In this document: one piece after another, positions 20,901 to 32,900 of the stretch
How the letters are laid out: the number at the start of each line of letters is the position of its first letter
Position numbering within the stretch: the stretch's first letter is position 1
Origin: Thereva unica
Taxonomy: Eukaryota; Arthropoda; Insecta; Diptera; Therevidae
DNA: 64,000 nucleotides
NCBI GenBank assembly: GCA_949987705.1
Contig: OX465285.1
Span: 90,715,975 to 90,779,974 of the forward strand
Direction: 5' to 3'
Program-made: the position numbers and the translations under genes
The notes under the pieces: model-generated
What the model was told of the DNA's origin: nothing
The model's input: only the letters and a program-made list of their open reading frames with translations
Database searches by the model: none

Positions 20901-23900
20901 AACCGCATAGTCCCTCACTTTATATCTCTCCCACCTAGATAACAGGTGTCTGTTTCTACCTGACAGTTGAAGTATATGGAGATATAAATTTTGCCCATGT
21001 TTTTCAGGTGACATCTGACAGGAGCATGTTCTGTAAGGATGTCGTTAAGACTCGTAATTGGGGTTTGAAAAGTTTCTTATCATTTGCTCGATAAGGAGTA
21101 TTGCATTTCTTGGCTTGTCTCATATGCGGTACGTAAGTCCGGTAGTGAGACAAGAACTTATTTCCCTATATTCGAAAAGTCTCTTCTATTTGACTAATGG
21201 ATGTCATACACAGAAAGGATCTGGAGCGATAAACAGAGAGTACAGGCGCGTTTTTTTTTATCCATCGAAGCCATAGTACCCACTTTAGGTTGACTCTGTT
21301 AATGAACGCAAGGTCGTTTACCAAATCGATTGATCATTTTATAAGCTTTGGTTTCACTGTACATGATCTCTAATGGCTTTTAGGACTAGTTGACAGATAT
21401 TATATAGACAGTTGTGCCGGTTGCCTTCTCCTCCGACATTCACGAGCGGATTTTTATAGCTTTAAACCTCCGCTTGGGACACAGAAAGGGATTCGCTTAA
21501 AGGTACGGCTAGTCGGAATCTGGGACCATAAATGCCTGCTCCGGTTGCTTCTCCTCTAAACTTTGGAACCCAATTTTCGAGTTAAATACCTCAGTATACA
21601 AAGGTCGAAGGTCTTTTAACGTGACCTTGCATTGATAATTTAAGTAAATTGTATAAAGGTGGGAAGGCGCATGATGACTAGGTTCTTTGGCGGTTCTCGA
21701 AACCACGATCTATGGGTTAGTAACTAAAACTGGTTACTCATAAGAGCTGTTCATGGATGTTGTATTTGGTGAGAACAAATCAATAGATGGGGCTTCGCAA
21801 AGTCAAGATCATCAATAGCAGTCAGGGTATCCGGTAAAAAGTAAAAGTAAAAAATGGGCTTACAGCGGGCGAACAGGGGCCGCTTGGCCTTTTAAGGGGC
21901 ATATGATGGCCGTAGAATTTTTAACCATTAAGCTTAGTTTGGAAGCTTGGGAGACACTTTCCCCCCAAAATGATTTATTTTTTGTGCAGTTAAATTGTGC
22001 CAATAGTTTTGCTGGGTGCCTTCCTTGAATATAAAGAGATTGAGAGATTACGATTGTCCATTTGTGGATGTGTCTGATTTATTATAAGGGAGCCCAATTG
22101 CTTTATCGTGTGTGAAAATATACCTATATAGATGCACATATCGCATTTATGCAAACGTAGCTCCGCGACATAGTCTTTTGTCTTTCCTTTTTCTCCCACC
22201 AGCAACTCCCTTTCTTCGTTGAAATATGACTCTCAAAATGTCTCTACATACTCTATTTTACCACGTCTGACTTTCATTATAAAAAATCTACATCATTACC
22301 ACTAATTTATGGTATTGTTAACATTTGCTGACACCATCATTATGAAATTACTATTATGTACCTAACCAACCCTCGTAATTAAAATGTAATTTCTAAAACA
22401 GAAAGAAATGATCGCCCATCCCACACACACACCGCGGCCCATACCTGCTGGCCATCAAAACTAAATCAAGATTTACTTTCTTAATTTCCGAAAGTGGAGC
22501 AATTTGCATGTGAGTCATAAATCTCATTTATTTAATGGAGCAGCAATGACCAGCAAAATTCGTGGATTAATATCACACCCTCCGCCCCATTGCTACACTT
22601 TATACCCGTATAGTAGCAAGGGCAGGGGGAAGCAAAACAGGATTTTTAAACTTACACATTGCCTCCTCCTTCTACCTCAAAAACGGCCAAGGTACAACAA
22701 GCAGTGTTCAGGTATGTTCCTTTGCACATCGCCCACATAGAAATTGAAAGGATTACATAAGAACAAGGAAAGGATTTTTGCATGCAAGTTTGCAGCACAC
22801 ACTCCATGGAGGCCTGCACGGAGGCCGTTTTCTTGTTCAAATATCGAGAAGGACTTAAGCTATTCGGATTGTATGTAGCGCACCTGGCAAAGGAAGTCGC
22901 TGTATGTTTGTCCCATAATTCACGGCTGTATTTGCATATTTTTAAGGCAGGTGCTCGTGTACACTTCTGGAGAGCCTGGCATACCCATAATTCCCGTGCA
23001 ATGAAAGAATATATAATTTCTGAGCCATTACCATCTAGAGCATACCTTTTGGGCGGGTAACGGTCAGATGTGTGAAGAACTGAAAAAAAAAAACTAGGAA
23101 CAACCTTGACTTTTTAAGAATTCCAGGAATTGCATTCCGCAGGTGAAATAATAATAATAAAAAAAAATGTTCTTGCTGCGCCCCCTACTTGTGAATGTGG
23201 GTGTTATACGGAAAGTGACAGTATCGCAGGACACGCATGCTATTCTCGGAAACTTCCTGTAAATTTTTGCCAGGATTATCAGGGATCTGCACGGAATGTT
23301 TAGCTAGAATACACCATTTAAGATGGCAACAGCTTAATAATGGCGCTTGTTCACACTAGCTCGTCACTGGTATGTACTTGGATGGATTACCTTAACAAAT
23401 GAAAAATAATTAAGCACGCTAGCCATATTAGTTAGACCTTCGAGCTGCAGGATAACAACATTTTGGCATAGTCGTTGTAAATTACCAGCAGCCTTCCTCC
23501 CCTTCATCCCCTCCCATCTTTTTAAATAATAATTAATTTTAAGGCTGGAATTAAAATTGAGCCTCTGCAGGTCATGATTTATTACGGCCGCAGCATGAAG
23601 GCTCGGTTCTGGCCATTCTAGAGTCGGCCTTAACTTAAGGTGAGCCTTTCTCTACCTGTAGCCATAGAAGAATTTCTTAATTTATAACATATGCGACGGT
23701 GTTGACAACTTGCGTGAACAAGGACACTAGACCATAATCAGCTTGTGTGTACAGGTTTAGTCTTCATATATTTAATTAGTTCGTGTGCTAATTAACGTTT
23801 AGTTATGGAACCGCTCATTGCAACGCAACGAGATGATTTATTTAATCTACACTTTTGTAGTTATGTTAATATTATCTTGAGTGGTTAATAGTGCGAAGTG

Positions 23901-26900
23901 ATAAGGTGCATTGAGATAGAGTTATTGTTTTGATATCAACAGCTTGAAAAATAATAAAATTCTCTTCTTTCAAGTAATTCTGATCATGTTCATGTATTCA
24001 AGCCTGTATAGACATGCCAAAAATGTTTGGGTTTATCAAAGAGTAATTCTGTAATCTGCACAATGTGAAACCTTAATGGACTCTTGTCAGGAACTAGTTA
24101 GTACCCAATTACTCGTCCATTCTGAGCATTCACTCAAGGGATTAGCCCACATTTCAAATTTGGACTATGCAGGTCAATATACTCTTTTTGACTTGAGTGG
24201 TTGAGTTAAGCTTTTGAAATGTTATCGAAAATTTAATTTCATTAATCTTGAACATTTTACCGATCAAAGCAATCATGTGGTAGTCAGCCATCAGCGAAAT
24301 AAGAAAATATGCACTTACCGTAAGTATTTGAGGCTGATGGAAACGACATAATAACTTCCAATAGATAACCACTAGTAACTGCTCTAAATTGGATAGACCT
24401 ATATGATTTGGCTAATTGCTTCCCTATAAGAATGGTATTAGGTTAGTAACTTCACCCACAAATAGCGGAACAAAATACAAGGACTACTCCAAAGAAAACT
24501 GCTAAATAGTTTGAACATTTTCTCATGGGACCATGTATGTACTCTGTTCAGAAGCTGTAGCTGCGTAGAAGCTAATCGATACCCTTTCTGATTACAAAGG
24601 AAAGTTTTGGAGCAAAGCGAGTTAATTTTAATTTTTAATGATCTTCTTGACCTTGGCCTACAGTCTACCTACTTTTCTGGTACAATGCCATATTTTGATT
24701 TGGCAGATGTACTCAAAATTTTGGACTCATTTTTACATTATTTCTAAGGCCTGTTGGTCCAGACCGTTATTCTCGGAGTCTGGGAGCATTTTCGACTGTA
24801 ACAAGGTTAAATGGGCAGTGGCCTCTTTTCAACCCTATAAGTCCCCGGGAGGAGATGGAATTTTCCCGGCTTCATTCAGAAATGCCTTGATCTGATTCTC
24901 GACAACCTGGTTTGCCTTCAACTGGAGATACATTCCAACCATCTCGAGGAAAGTCGTGGTGGTTTTTATCCCCAAACAGGGCAACACATCCCTGGAGCTG
25001 CCTAAATTGTACAGACCGATAAGCTTAACCTCTTTTCTTTTGAAAACGATGCTGCAAGATTTCATACTAGGTGCAAGATGGAGCTCTCCCTTACTCTACA
25101 TAGCTCCCAGTTCGCTTACTCGAAGGGTAAATCAACAGATGTTGATTTACAACACCTGGTCAGTAAAATCGAAAAAGCCTTCTTCGCTAAAAAAAACTGC
25201 TTTATGTGCGTTCCTTGACATCGAAGGTGCTTTCGATAACACTGTCTATGATTCTATATCTAGAGCACTGGCTCTCAGAAACCTGGATCCTCACACGATT
25301 GAGTGGATAAATGCCGTGCTTGTAGATCGTGACATTTTGAATCTGGAATCTGATGTCATCGGTTGTGCAGATGAGCTTGACATCATTAGCTCTGGGAAGT
25401 TTGACTTGACCATTACAAAGATCATGAGAACAGAATTCCGAGAATTTCAAAAATGGTGTACCACGGAAGGTCTGTTAATCAACCCAATAAGGCTGCCATG
25501 GTACCTTTCTCCAAACACTACAAAGTGGACCTAGGTCCTATTTGTATCCAGGGTACCACAGTTGAGTACTCAGACTCAGTCAAATATTAAATAATAAAAC
25601 CATTGGATTAACCTGCAGACAGCCTCGCGAGGAAGGGGTCTAATACTTTGGCCCAGGGTCCAGAGCCCTTCTGTGGCTGATAAAGGAGTGGATTAAGGGA
25701 ATAAAACAAGCCCCATTTGGAATCAGTCCCAGGTCTTAAACAGGCTAAGACCCTTTCCCTTAAAGGGCACTATCACTTTAAACAGAGCGGACCTAAGGCT
25801 GCTGGTGGGTCATCTGACTGGCCATGTAGGACTGCGGTTTCCCCTGCACAACCTAGGACTGTTTCAAGAGACAAAATTCCGACTCTGCATGGAAAGTGAA
25901 GAGACTTTTACACATATTCTTTGTGAATTTCATGCTCTGATCTGCCTTAGAGAAGAAGAACGTTTATAAAAGAGTTTTTGAGCCCTGCTCAAGTCCGGTC
26001 TTCGTCAATTAAAGACCTTCTTGCCTTCATCCGAAAGGCTGATAGTCTATTACGCTAGTGGAGTACGTACACAATAGGCCTAACTTGGCCGCAGTGTTCA
26101 CCATGTGGATTGCCCCTCACTCCTTAAAAAAAACCCTGTTGGAGCGTTTTAAGCCAAACGAATCGGATTTTCGAATCGGATGATAATGGAACGAACTAGA
26201 GTTGAAACAAAACCCAACTTTTCAAAAATCCTTCACTTTTTCCAGTAAGGATTGTAATACAGACAGATCACGCGTGATTTGTATCAAAGGCCCCTGTGCT
26301 GAATGTCGAGTCGCGCGAAGTGATAAGTCGTTGCAATTGAAGAAAGTGACGGTTTAGTCGAATTACGACTTTCAACACAGTGGCTAGAGAGTGGATGTGC
26401 TAAGGCCAATTTAGGCCCATTCGACTGAAATATCGCTTTCTTCAACTCAGGCGACTTCTCACGTCGCGCCATGGTGTTTTTGTTCAAAATGTTTTTGACA
26501 GGTTCTACAAATAATTCAGTTGTATTACGAAAATCGATCCAAAATTTTGTTCAGCGGCCTTATCTTAGCTGGGCTAAATAGCAATCCAAAGAGGTTCAAG
26601 AGCTACGATCACATTCAGACAAAACAATGCTTGGTGTGGTTTATTCAAATACCACTCAAAACCCTCGAACGCGTCATCGAAAATTGAAACTTCCCAACGC
26701 GAAATGGAGTGCTCCAATCTGGGTATTACAGATTAATAGAACAAGACCGCAAGAACAGGACCAAGACTGTAAACGCAAGCTATTTTTGTTGATCACTAAA
26801 TAGAAGCCTCAATGCTGTACACTTATCCGCATTCAAGGTACTTTCCTTGGAGATTTGGCCGCCTTTTATTTTGGTCACCTAGGTGCTGCCCATGCAATAA

Positions 26901-29900
26901 ACGCTCACCAGGCACAGTCCTGACTACAGCAGTTAATGAGTCAAGCATCATCATTTGTTACTTTATATGTAAGTGTGTTTACATATCATACCTATAAACT
27001 GGTTCTCTTTTGTAATCTTGGCATGGTTCCTACTCTAAACTCTGTGTATTTTGATGGGAATGCTCCACTTACCCCTATCCTATATATCTGTCTCACAAAA
27101 GCCAGAAATTTTCATTCAAGAAAAATCACAAACAGTTGAGCGAGATTTGCGTGTCAATCAATTTAATGAGAAATACATCTTGTATTTAATACGAATCGAA
27201 AAGAGCAAAGGAGGCAAAATGCAGTCTTCGGTTACTCCATACTGAATAAATAAGACGATGGTTGATATGGGCAAGAGCATGTAAAGATTTAGGGGCGAAT
27301 CATTATCAAATTAGAGTATGTATCCCTTGTATCGGAGTTCACTGCACAACATTCACGGATGCCTTTCAATGGAATATTTTAACCACAAGTTATTAGCTGT
27401 AGAAACAACATCCATTACTAAACACGTTTTGAATTCGCGAAACATTGAAAGAAACTCCAAGAAACAAGCTCGTCTCAAACCACCTCCAAATATCCTTGCT
27501 TTCTCACCAACAATTCCAACATCATACATTTCTAAAAACAATTTCATTCTAATTAAATAAATTCCTATTACTAATTATTTTTTTAAAGAAAAAAAACAAC
27601 AATATCGCAGTGACAGTCACGCGAAATGTGCCCGTAACGCATATGAATAAAATAACAATTATCAAAAAAAAATTGTTATAAGGATACGAAGGCGTATAAT
27701 TTGCTAAATCCTCATCCCTCCTCCATGGCGAGCATATTTGCCTGGTGGGGGGCGGGCCTCTTTCTAATTTTAATGCAAACTTACTCAACAACAATAAATT
27801 CACCCAGACGTCACCCAGATTTTCTACTTTGATAGTAAAAATGCAAATTGCTTTTTGCATTCTTTCTCCTTAAAGAAGAAATCTCAAAAAAATAGAAAAA
27901 AAATAGGAAGGAGTTAAAAGCCCAGCGCCTTTGCAGTTAGCCGCCCCGGTAAGGTAAGAAAATCACCCCCGGTTCAAGGGTATAAACCGGCTAAATAAAT
28001 CGCACTGCGGGGTACGTCAAAAATGTGGCAAGGATCGAGGGGGTATGAATTTTTTTGGTTTATATTATACTAGGGTCACTCTCAAAATAGTGAAAAATTT
28101 CCCTTAAAGGTCCTTGAGGGTAATTATTTTCGTCACACTATTTAACCTTCATTTTTACGATACCGGTAATTGGCTCTTATGGGGGAAATTATTGGTGGGT
28201 TAATTTTAGACCCACTCGAATTTTAATCGAACCCCAGGCACTTAATGAAGGACTAAAAGTTGTCCAAAATAAAAATGAAACAAGTTTCAAGTATGGCAAC
28301 AGATTCGATGTCTTCGGAACTACAGCCTTTCGACTCCTTGGAAAATAGTTTCCGAAGAAGTCGTCCTTGCGTGCTGTGAAAACGAAACGGAAACCGAAAT
28401 TCCTATGGGATGGATAAAATGCGTTTGAGCTATGTTTACGTTAACACAGTGAAGAAGTAGCTTGTTACCAAAAATATCCTTCCTTTTCGATAAGTGGATA
28501 GGAAATGTGTCATGGCAGTTAATAGGTGATGACTTGGAAACATTTTCTCTGCTCTATGCAAAGAAAAACACAAAATTTTCACCTGATTTCTCTCGTTTTT
28601 TTTGTTTTTTTAATTAAAATTGCAAATGTGACAAACAGAAAATTGTGGCAATGTTAACCAGAAATAAAAACATGGGAGTGAAATACTGAGGTCAGCCCCG
28701 ATCCGAGGGGGTGGGCGACCGAGGTGACTATGCCTGGATTTTGTTACCCACGCCCTCGCGTGTTAGGGGAATGCAAGTCATTTTGGCCCAAATTTTCGTT
28801 GATTTAGTCCCTTGTAAAAATCATTGTTACACGCTACTTCAATAAATTTTACTGCCAAATAAAAGCCTAACAGTGACATCCTTTATTAAATTTGGTCACG
28901 CTTACAGCAATTAAAAGTCCACTTAATCCCATGCTCCTCGGCGGAAGTGCGTTTCATACCAGATTTAATTGGCGCCGAGGCATATATGCAAAATGTTTTT
29001 GCGACACTATTAATAGAGATTGCTTCATAGACCACTTAAGCAATTCCAACATGACCTTGAACAGTTCCAGTTAAATCAACAACAACCCCCTAAAATCTCC
29101 TCTTATAAGAAACCAAATCCTTGCTGCAAGAGACCCCCACCAAAAAAAACCCCAACTCACCTACGCAACCTCCCAGCAAAATTCATTCATAACCACCCCA
29201 ATCTAGAGTTCGGAGTTCGAAGGTATTCTACCCCTAAAATGTCCTCGGACACTACCGGTCAAAATCAAGACCGCCAGCGATTTATAGCCTCTGATAAGCC
29301 CCATGAGCGCCCGCGGCTGTTGTGATTGAGGTCAAGGTGCTTCGGGCAAGGAGAGGTGCGACTTTTCAGCGCCTTAAAGGACTCGCTCGCAAACACCAAG
29401 AAACCTATGAAAAATCCTTACGTGTTTAAAAACCGTCGTGTGCTAAGAAAAAAAATCGTTTCATGACTCCTTGCGAAGGGGTGACTTCTTTGGCTCCAAC
29501 TTCTTCTACATACATTTGACGGCGTTTATGCTCTCTTTCATGCCATTTCTGCGTTTAAATTTGTTTTGGCGGCTATGCGAGCTCCGCCGTTTCTGGGTCA
29601 GCGGGGCACTTTCTTGGGTCTTTAAGCAATCGAAGTTTTTAAGGGAATATACACTTATATTTTTTTGGGTAAGGAGGAAGTAACTCCTTTGGGATACTTA
29701 CGTTATTTCTTGCCCCAACATCCGCTCCAAGCTCGATCATGCGATCAAGTAGTGGCGTTCTATTGTCTTTCACTGCATACATAAGCGGTGTCATGCCGGT
29801 TGTCTGAAAATATAAAATCAAAATTAGAAAATGGAAATTGAGATTTTTTAAAAATTTAAGAATTTTGTGACTTAGCCTAACAAATCTATTCAATGCAGTT

Positions 29901-32900
29901 TAGTCGTTGTTCGGGTATCCTAGAGGTTAGGGCAGCCGACTACCATACCGGAGGTCCTTAGTTCGAATCTACTCCGCGAAAGGGTCCTTTCCAGATAACA
30001 TTCCTTCTTTCCTGTTTTTCCTCTTTGGAAAAAAATTGCCTATCGTTAGAGCCCACCCCATAAAAGAAGGGAAATAAGCGCGAATGCGGAATTTTAATTG
30101 AGCCAGTTCTTTGCCTTTTAAACAAACATAGTGATGATGCTCGCTTGTGGGGACTTGAGACTCTCCCAGCGCATGGAAACAGCGATTCCTAAACAGATTC
30201 AAGATTTTTCTAAGTCAGTCTGCCGTTCAGATTTGACTGTTCGAGCAAAATTGTGTTAAAGAACCAGGTTCTGTTAATCGCTTCTACTAGCCATTAATGA
30301 AGAACATAAAAGACGTACTCATTCTTTCCAAGAAGAAACCTAAAGTTGACAACCACTGACGTTCGCTCACGTCCCACACATCCATTCGATGTATTGGCGA
30401 AGCTTCAAATGGTCGTGGTGGTCAGTGTGTGGTGTTTAGTTCCATGGTTAATTGAACCTTGTAAGCGGGCAAATTCAAATCGTTTGCCAAAATTCGCCGC
30501 AAAGAGATCCGTAAAATGTACAGTTCCTAAGCACGATGATGAATAGAGGTCAATGGAGTCTCGATCAAACTATAAGCAAAAATTACCCACAAAGATACGA
30601 CGCTCTCAAAATTTCCCATAAGCTCCCTTGCGAGTGAATATATCAATCGACAAGGTGCAAGCGAGACAAAATTCAATTTAAAAACAAAACAAAAATCGAA
30701 GAAAGAGAGGGTAAATAAAGAAATGTTATTTCACGAAGTGCGAAAGAGACGCACTGATTTCTCTTCTCCGCAATTTTTTGTGCCGTCTGGACTTTTATTT
30801 TGCTTGTGTGAAATCATGTACCATCTTCGTGTACTTCCTGCTCTGCATGTGTTTGTGTAGTTTGCCGTTGTTGCTCCGCCCTCTCGCCATTCCGGAGCGC
30901 GTATATGAATAGAGAAGTTGATTTTTACTTTGAGTTGATTTTTACTTTCCTTTTTCTTCGCACAGAAAGGATTACATTGTCGTATCTTTCTGAGTAATTT
31001 TTGCTATAAGCGTTCAGCTGCAATGTTTTAGATGAAACAAACATTACGATAACGCACTGGTGTTGTCACATTTACCACCCATCCGGTCATTTTCAGTGAT
31101 GACGCAGGCAGACTTTCACCTCGACGGATTGGTGAAAAAGAGGAGAATAGGACAGGTGAGAAGGTATCTGGTCATGCTCGAGTAGATTCGATGAGCTGTA
31201 TCTTTGAACTCTCAGATGTTGTATGAGTTCGGATATACTGACTGTGGAAGATCTTTCCACAATCGAGTTGTTCTATTTATTAAGGAGCTTCTAGTGGGTT
31301 CGAAAAACGGGGACTGCCGAAAGGCGGTGTTTTCATCGATGCGAATGGTGCACTTCCACCGGGCACAATTGGACGGGCGGCAGCTTCAGAAAATTTTGAA
31401 AAAATTGAAAATTTTGAAAAAAAATTGAAAAGGGTGATTTGCTTTCTCTTTTTCCATTGCCCTTCATTGCGACATACTGCACCGGGCGAAAAAAAATTCA
31501 GGGCGCGCCTTGACTACACAGTATGAGAGGGAGCTGAATGGCTACTCGGATGTTGCGGGGAAAATATTGCCGTGCAGAAAGGAAAGTGCTTATTTCAGTG
31601 GAACTATAGTTGCTTATGGTCGCTATAGTTAAAGCTTTAAGAATTTTTCAAGGCTGCTACATCCCTAAAATAGCTCAAATGAGTCAATGGTAGCGCATAA
31701 CGTACCTTTATCAATGAGTGTTATGACCCATTTTTCTTCTTTGTCAAGACACGCTGAGGTAGTTTTTGAAACATCTGCCAAGCAAACTAAGTTCAACTCG
31801 AGGCGGGGCCGAATGTAGGAATTGTAGATTGTAACGCGAGTACGCGGGCTTTTGCCCGAAGAAGGAATTTGCATCTCTTAAAAATTCCCAAGCAGTAAGA
31901 TGCTTTTTTGGCGATTAAGAATATGTGGTTATTTCATAAACAAGTAGTTAAGACTTTATTAAGAAATACAGCTATTATCTACTCTAGAAATTACACTATC
32001 CTACAACATACTATCTAGAGGAGGAGGCAACAGATCGAATGATTGGAAGGCAGAAAGCTAGATTCAGAAATCGCCGCTCCTTTATATACATATCATATCA
32101 ACACAGTGAGGATCATCATGGAGAAATCCACTGAATCACGATCCCTCTTTAATTTTGTCTTTATACATTATGGAAATATACTTGAATGGGGGTTAATAAG
32201 GACTTTTATATTGCAGGCACAATTCTAAATGTAGAGTTCTTCAAATTGGAAACTGTCCCACAACTTTTAAGTAAGCTTCGGAGTACAACAAGGATGTGCA
32301 CTTTCACCACTACTATTTCTTAAAGTATTGAATGACAATCTTATCAGCGGGATCGATAGTAGAACAGGTTTCATAAATGGGTACTGACTCTACTGAGCTC
32401 CATTGCCAATATGATATCTGTTTGCTAGGCAAATACCCAAACAAATATGATACAGGATTTAGCAACAGAACGGAGTTCGGTCGATTGGTTTCATAATAAA
32501 GAAGATATAAGCTAAAAAAATTCATAAATGCAAATACCCCCACACGAACTGAACTGGATAGCTGGGATGTGCAGCTGGTCGGCAAATTTTATTACCAAAT
32601 TTTATTTTATTAGTGGTATTACAGACCATGGTAGAATATCAGTGTTACAGAATATCAAAGCGGTAAGCGTTATCTCAAAACATTGGGATATCAACAAAGA
32701 TATAAGTTAAGGCTAAATTACGGTTGTTCAACACCTGTGGTAACGTCACCCAATTCAATTTCTTATTAATAGATGAATCATGTCACACCCTGAAAATCCC
32801 ATGACAAGATATAATTAGAAATGAAGGACTATGATTTCGTGCCGACCAAAAATGGACAGATGACAGAGTTCGGCGAAGCAATTGGAATTATATTGGTCAC

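Noticed and set aside
22782..23060. 92-codon plus frame in nompC intron 2
   Set aside because: No known motif, and it lies inside an intron on the opposite strand.
26284..26487. Tc1-like transposase start (MARREKSPELKK)
   Set aside because: Only the first dozen residues resemble a transposase; the following helix-turn-helix and DDE regions are not recognisable on either strand.
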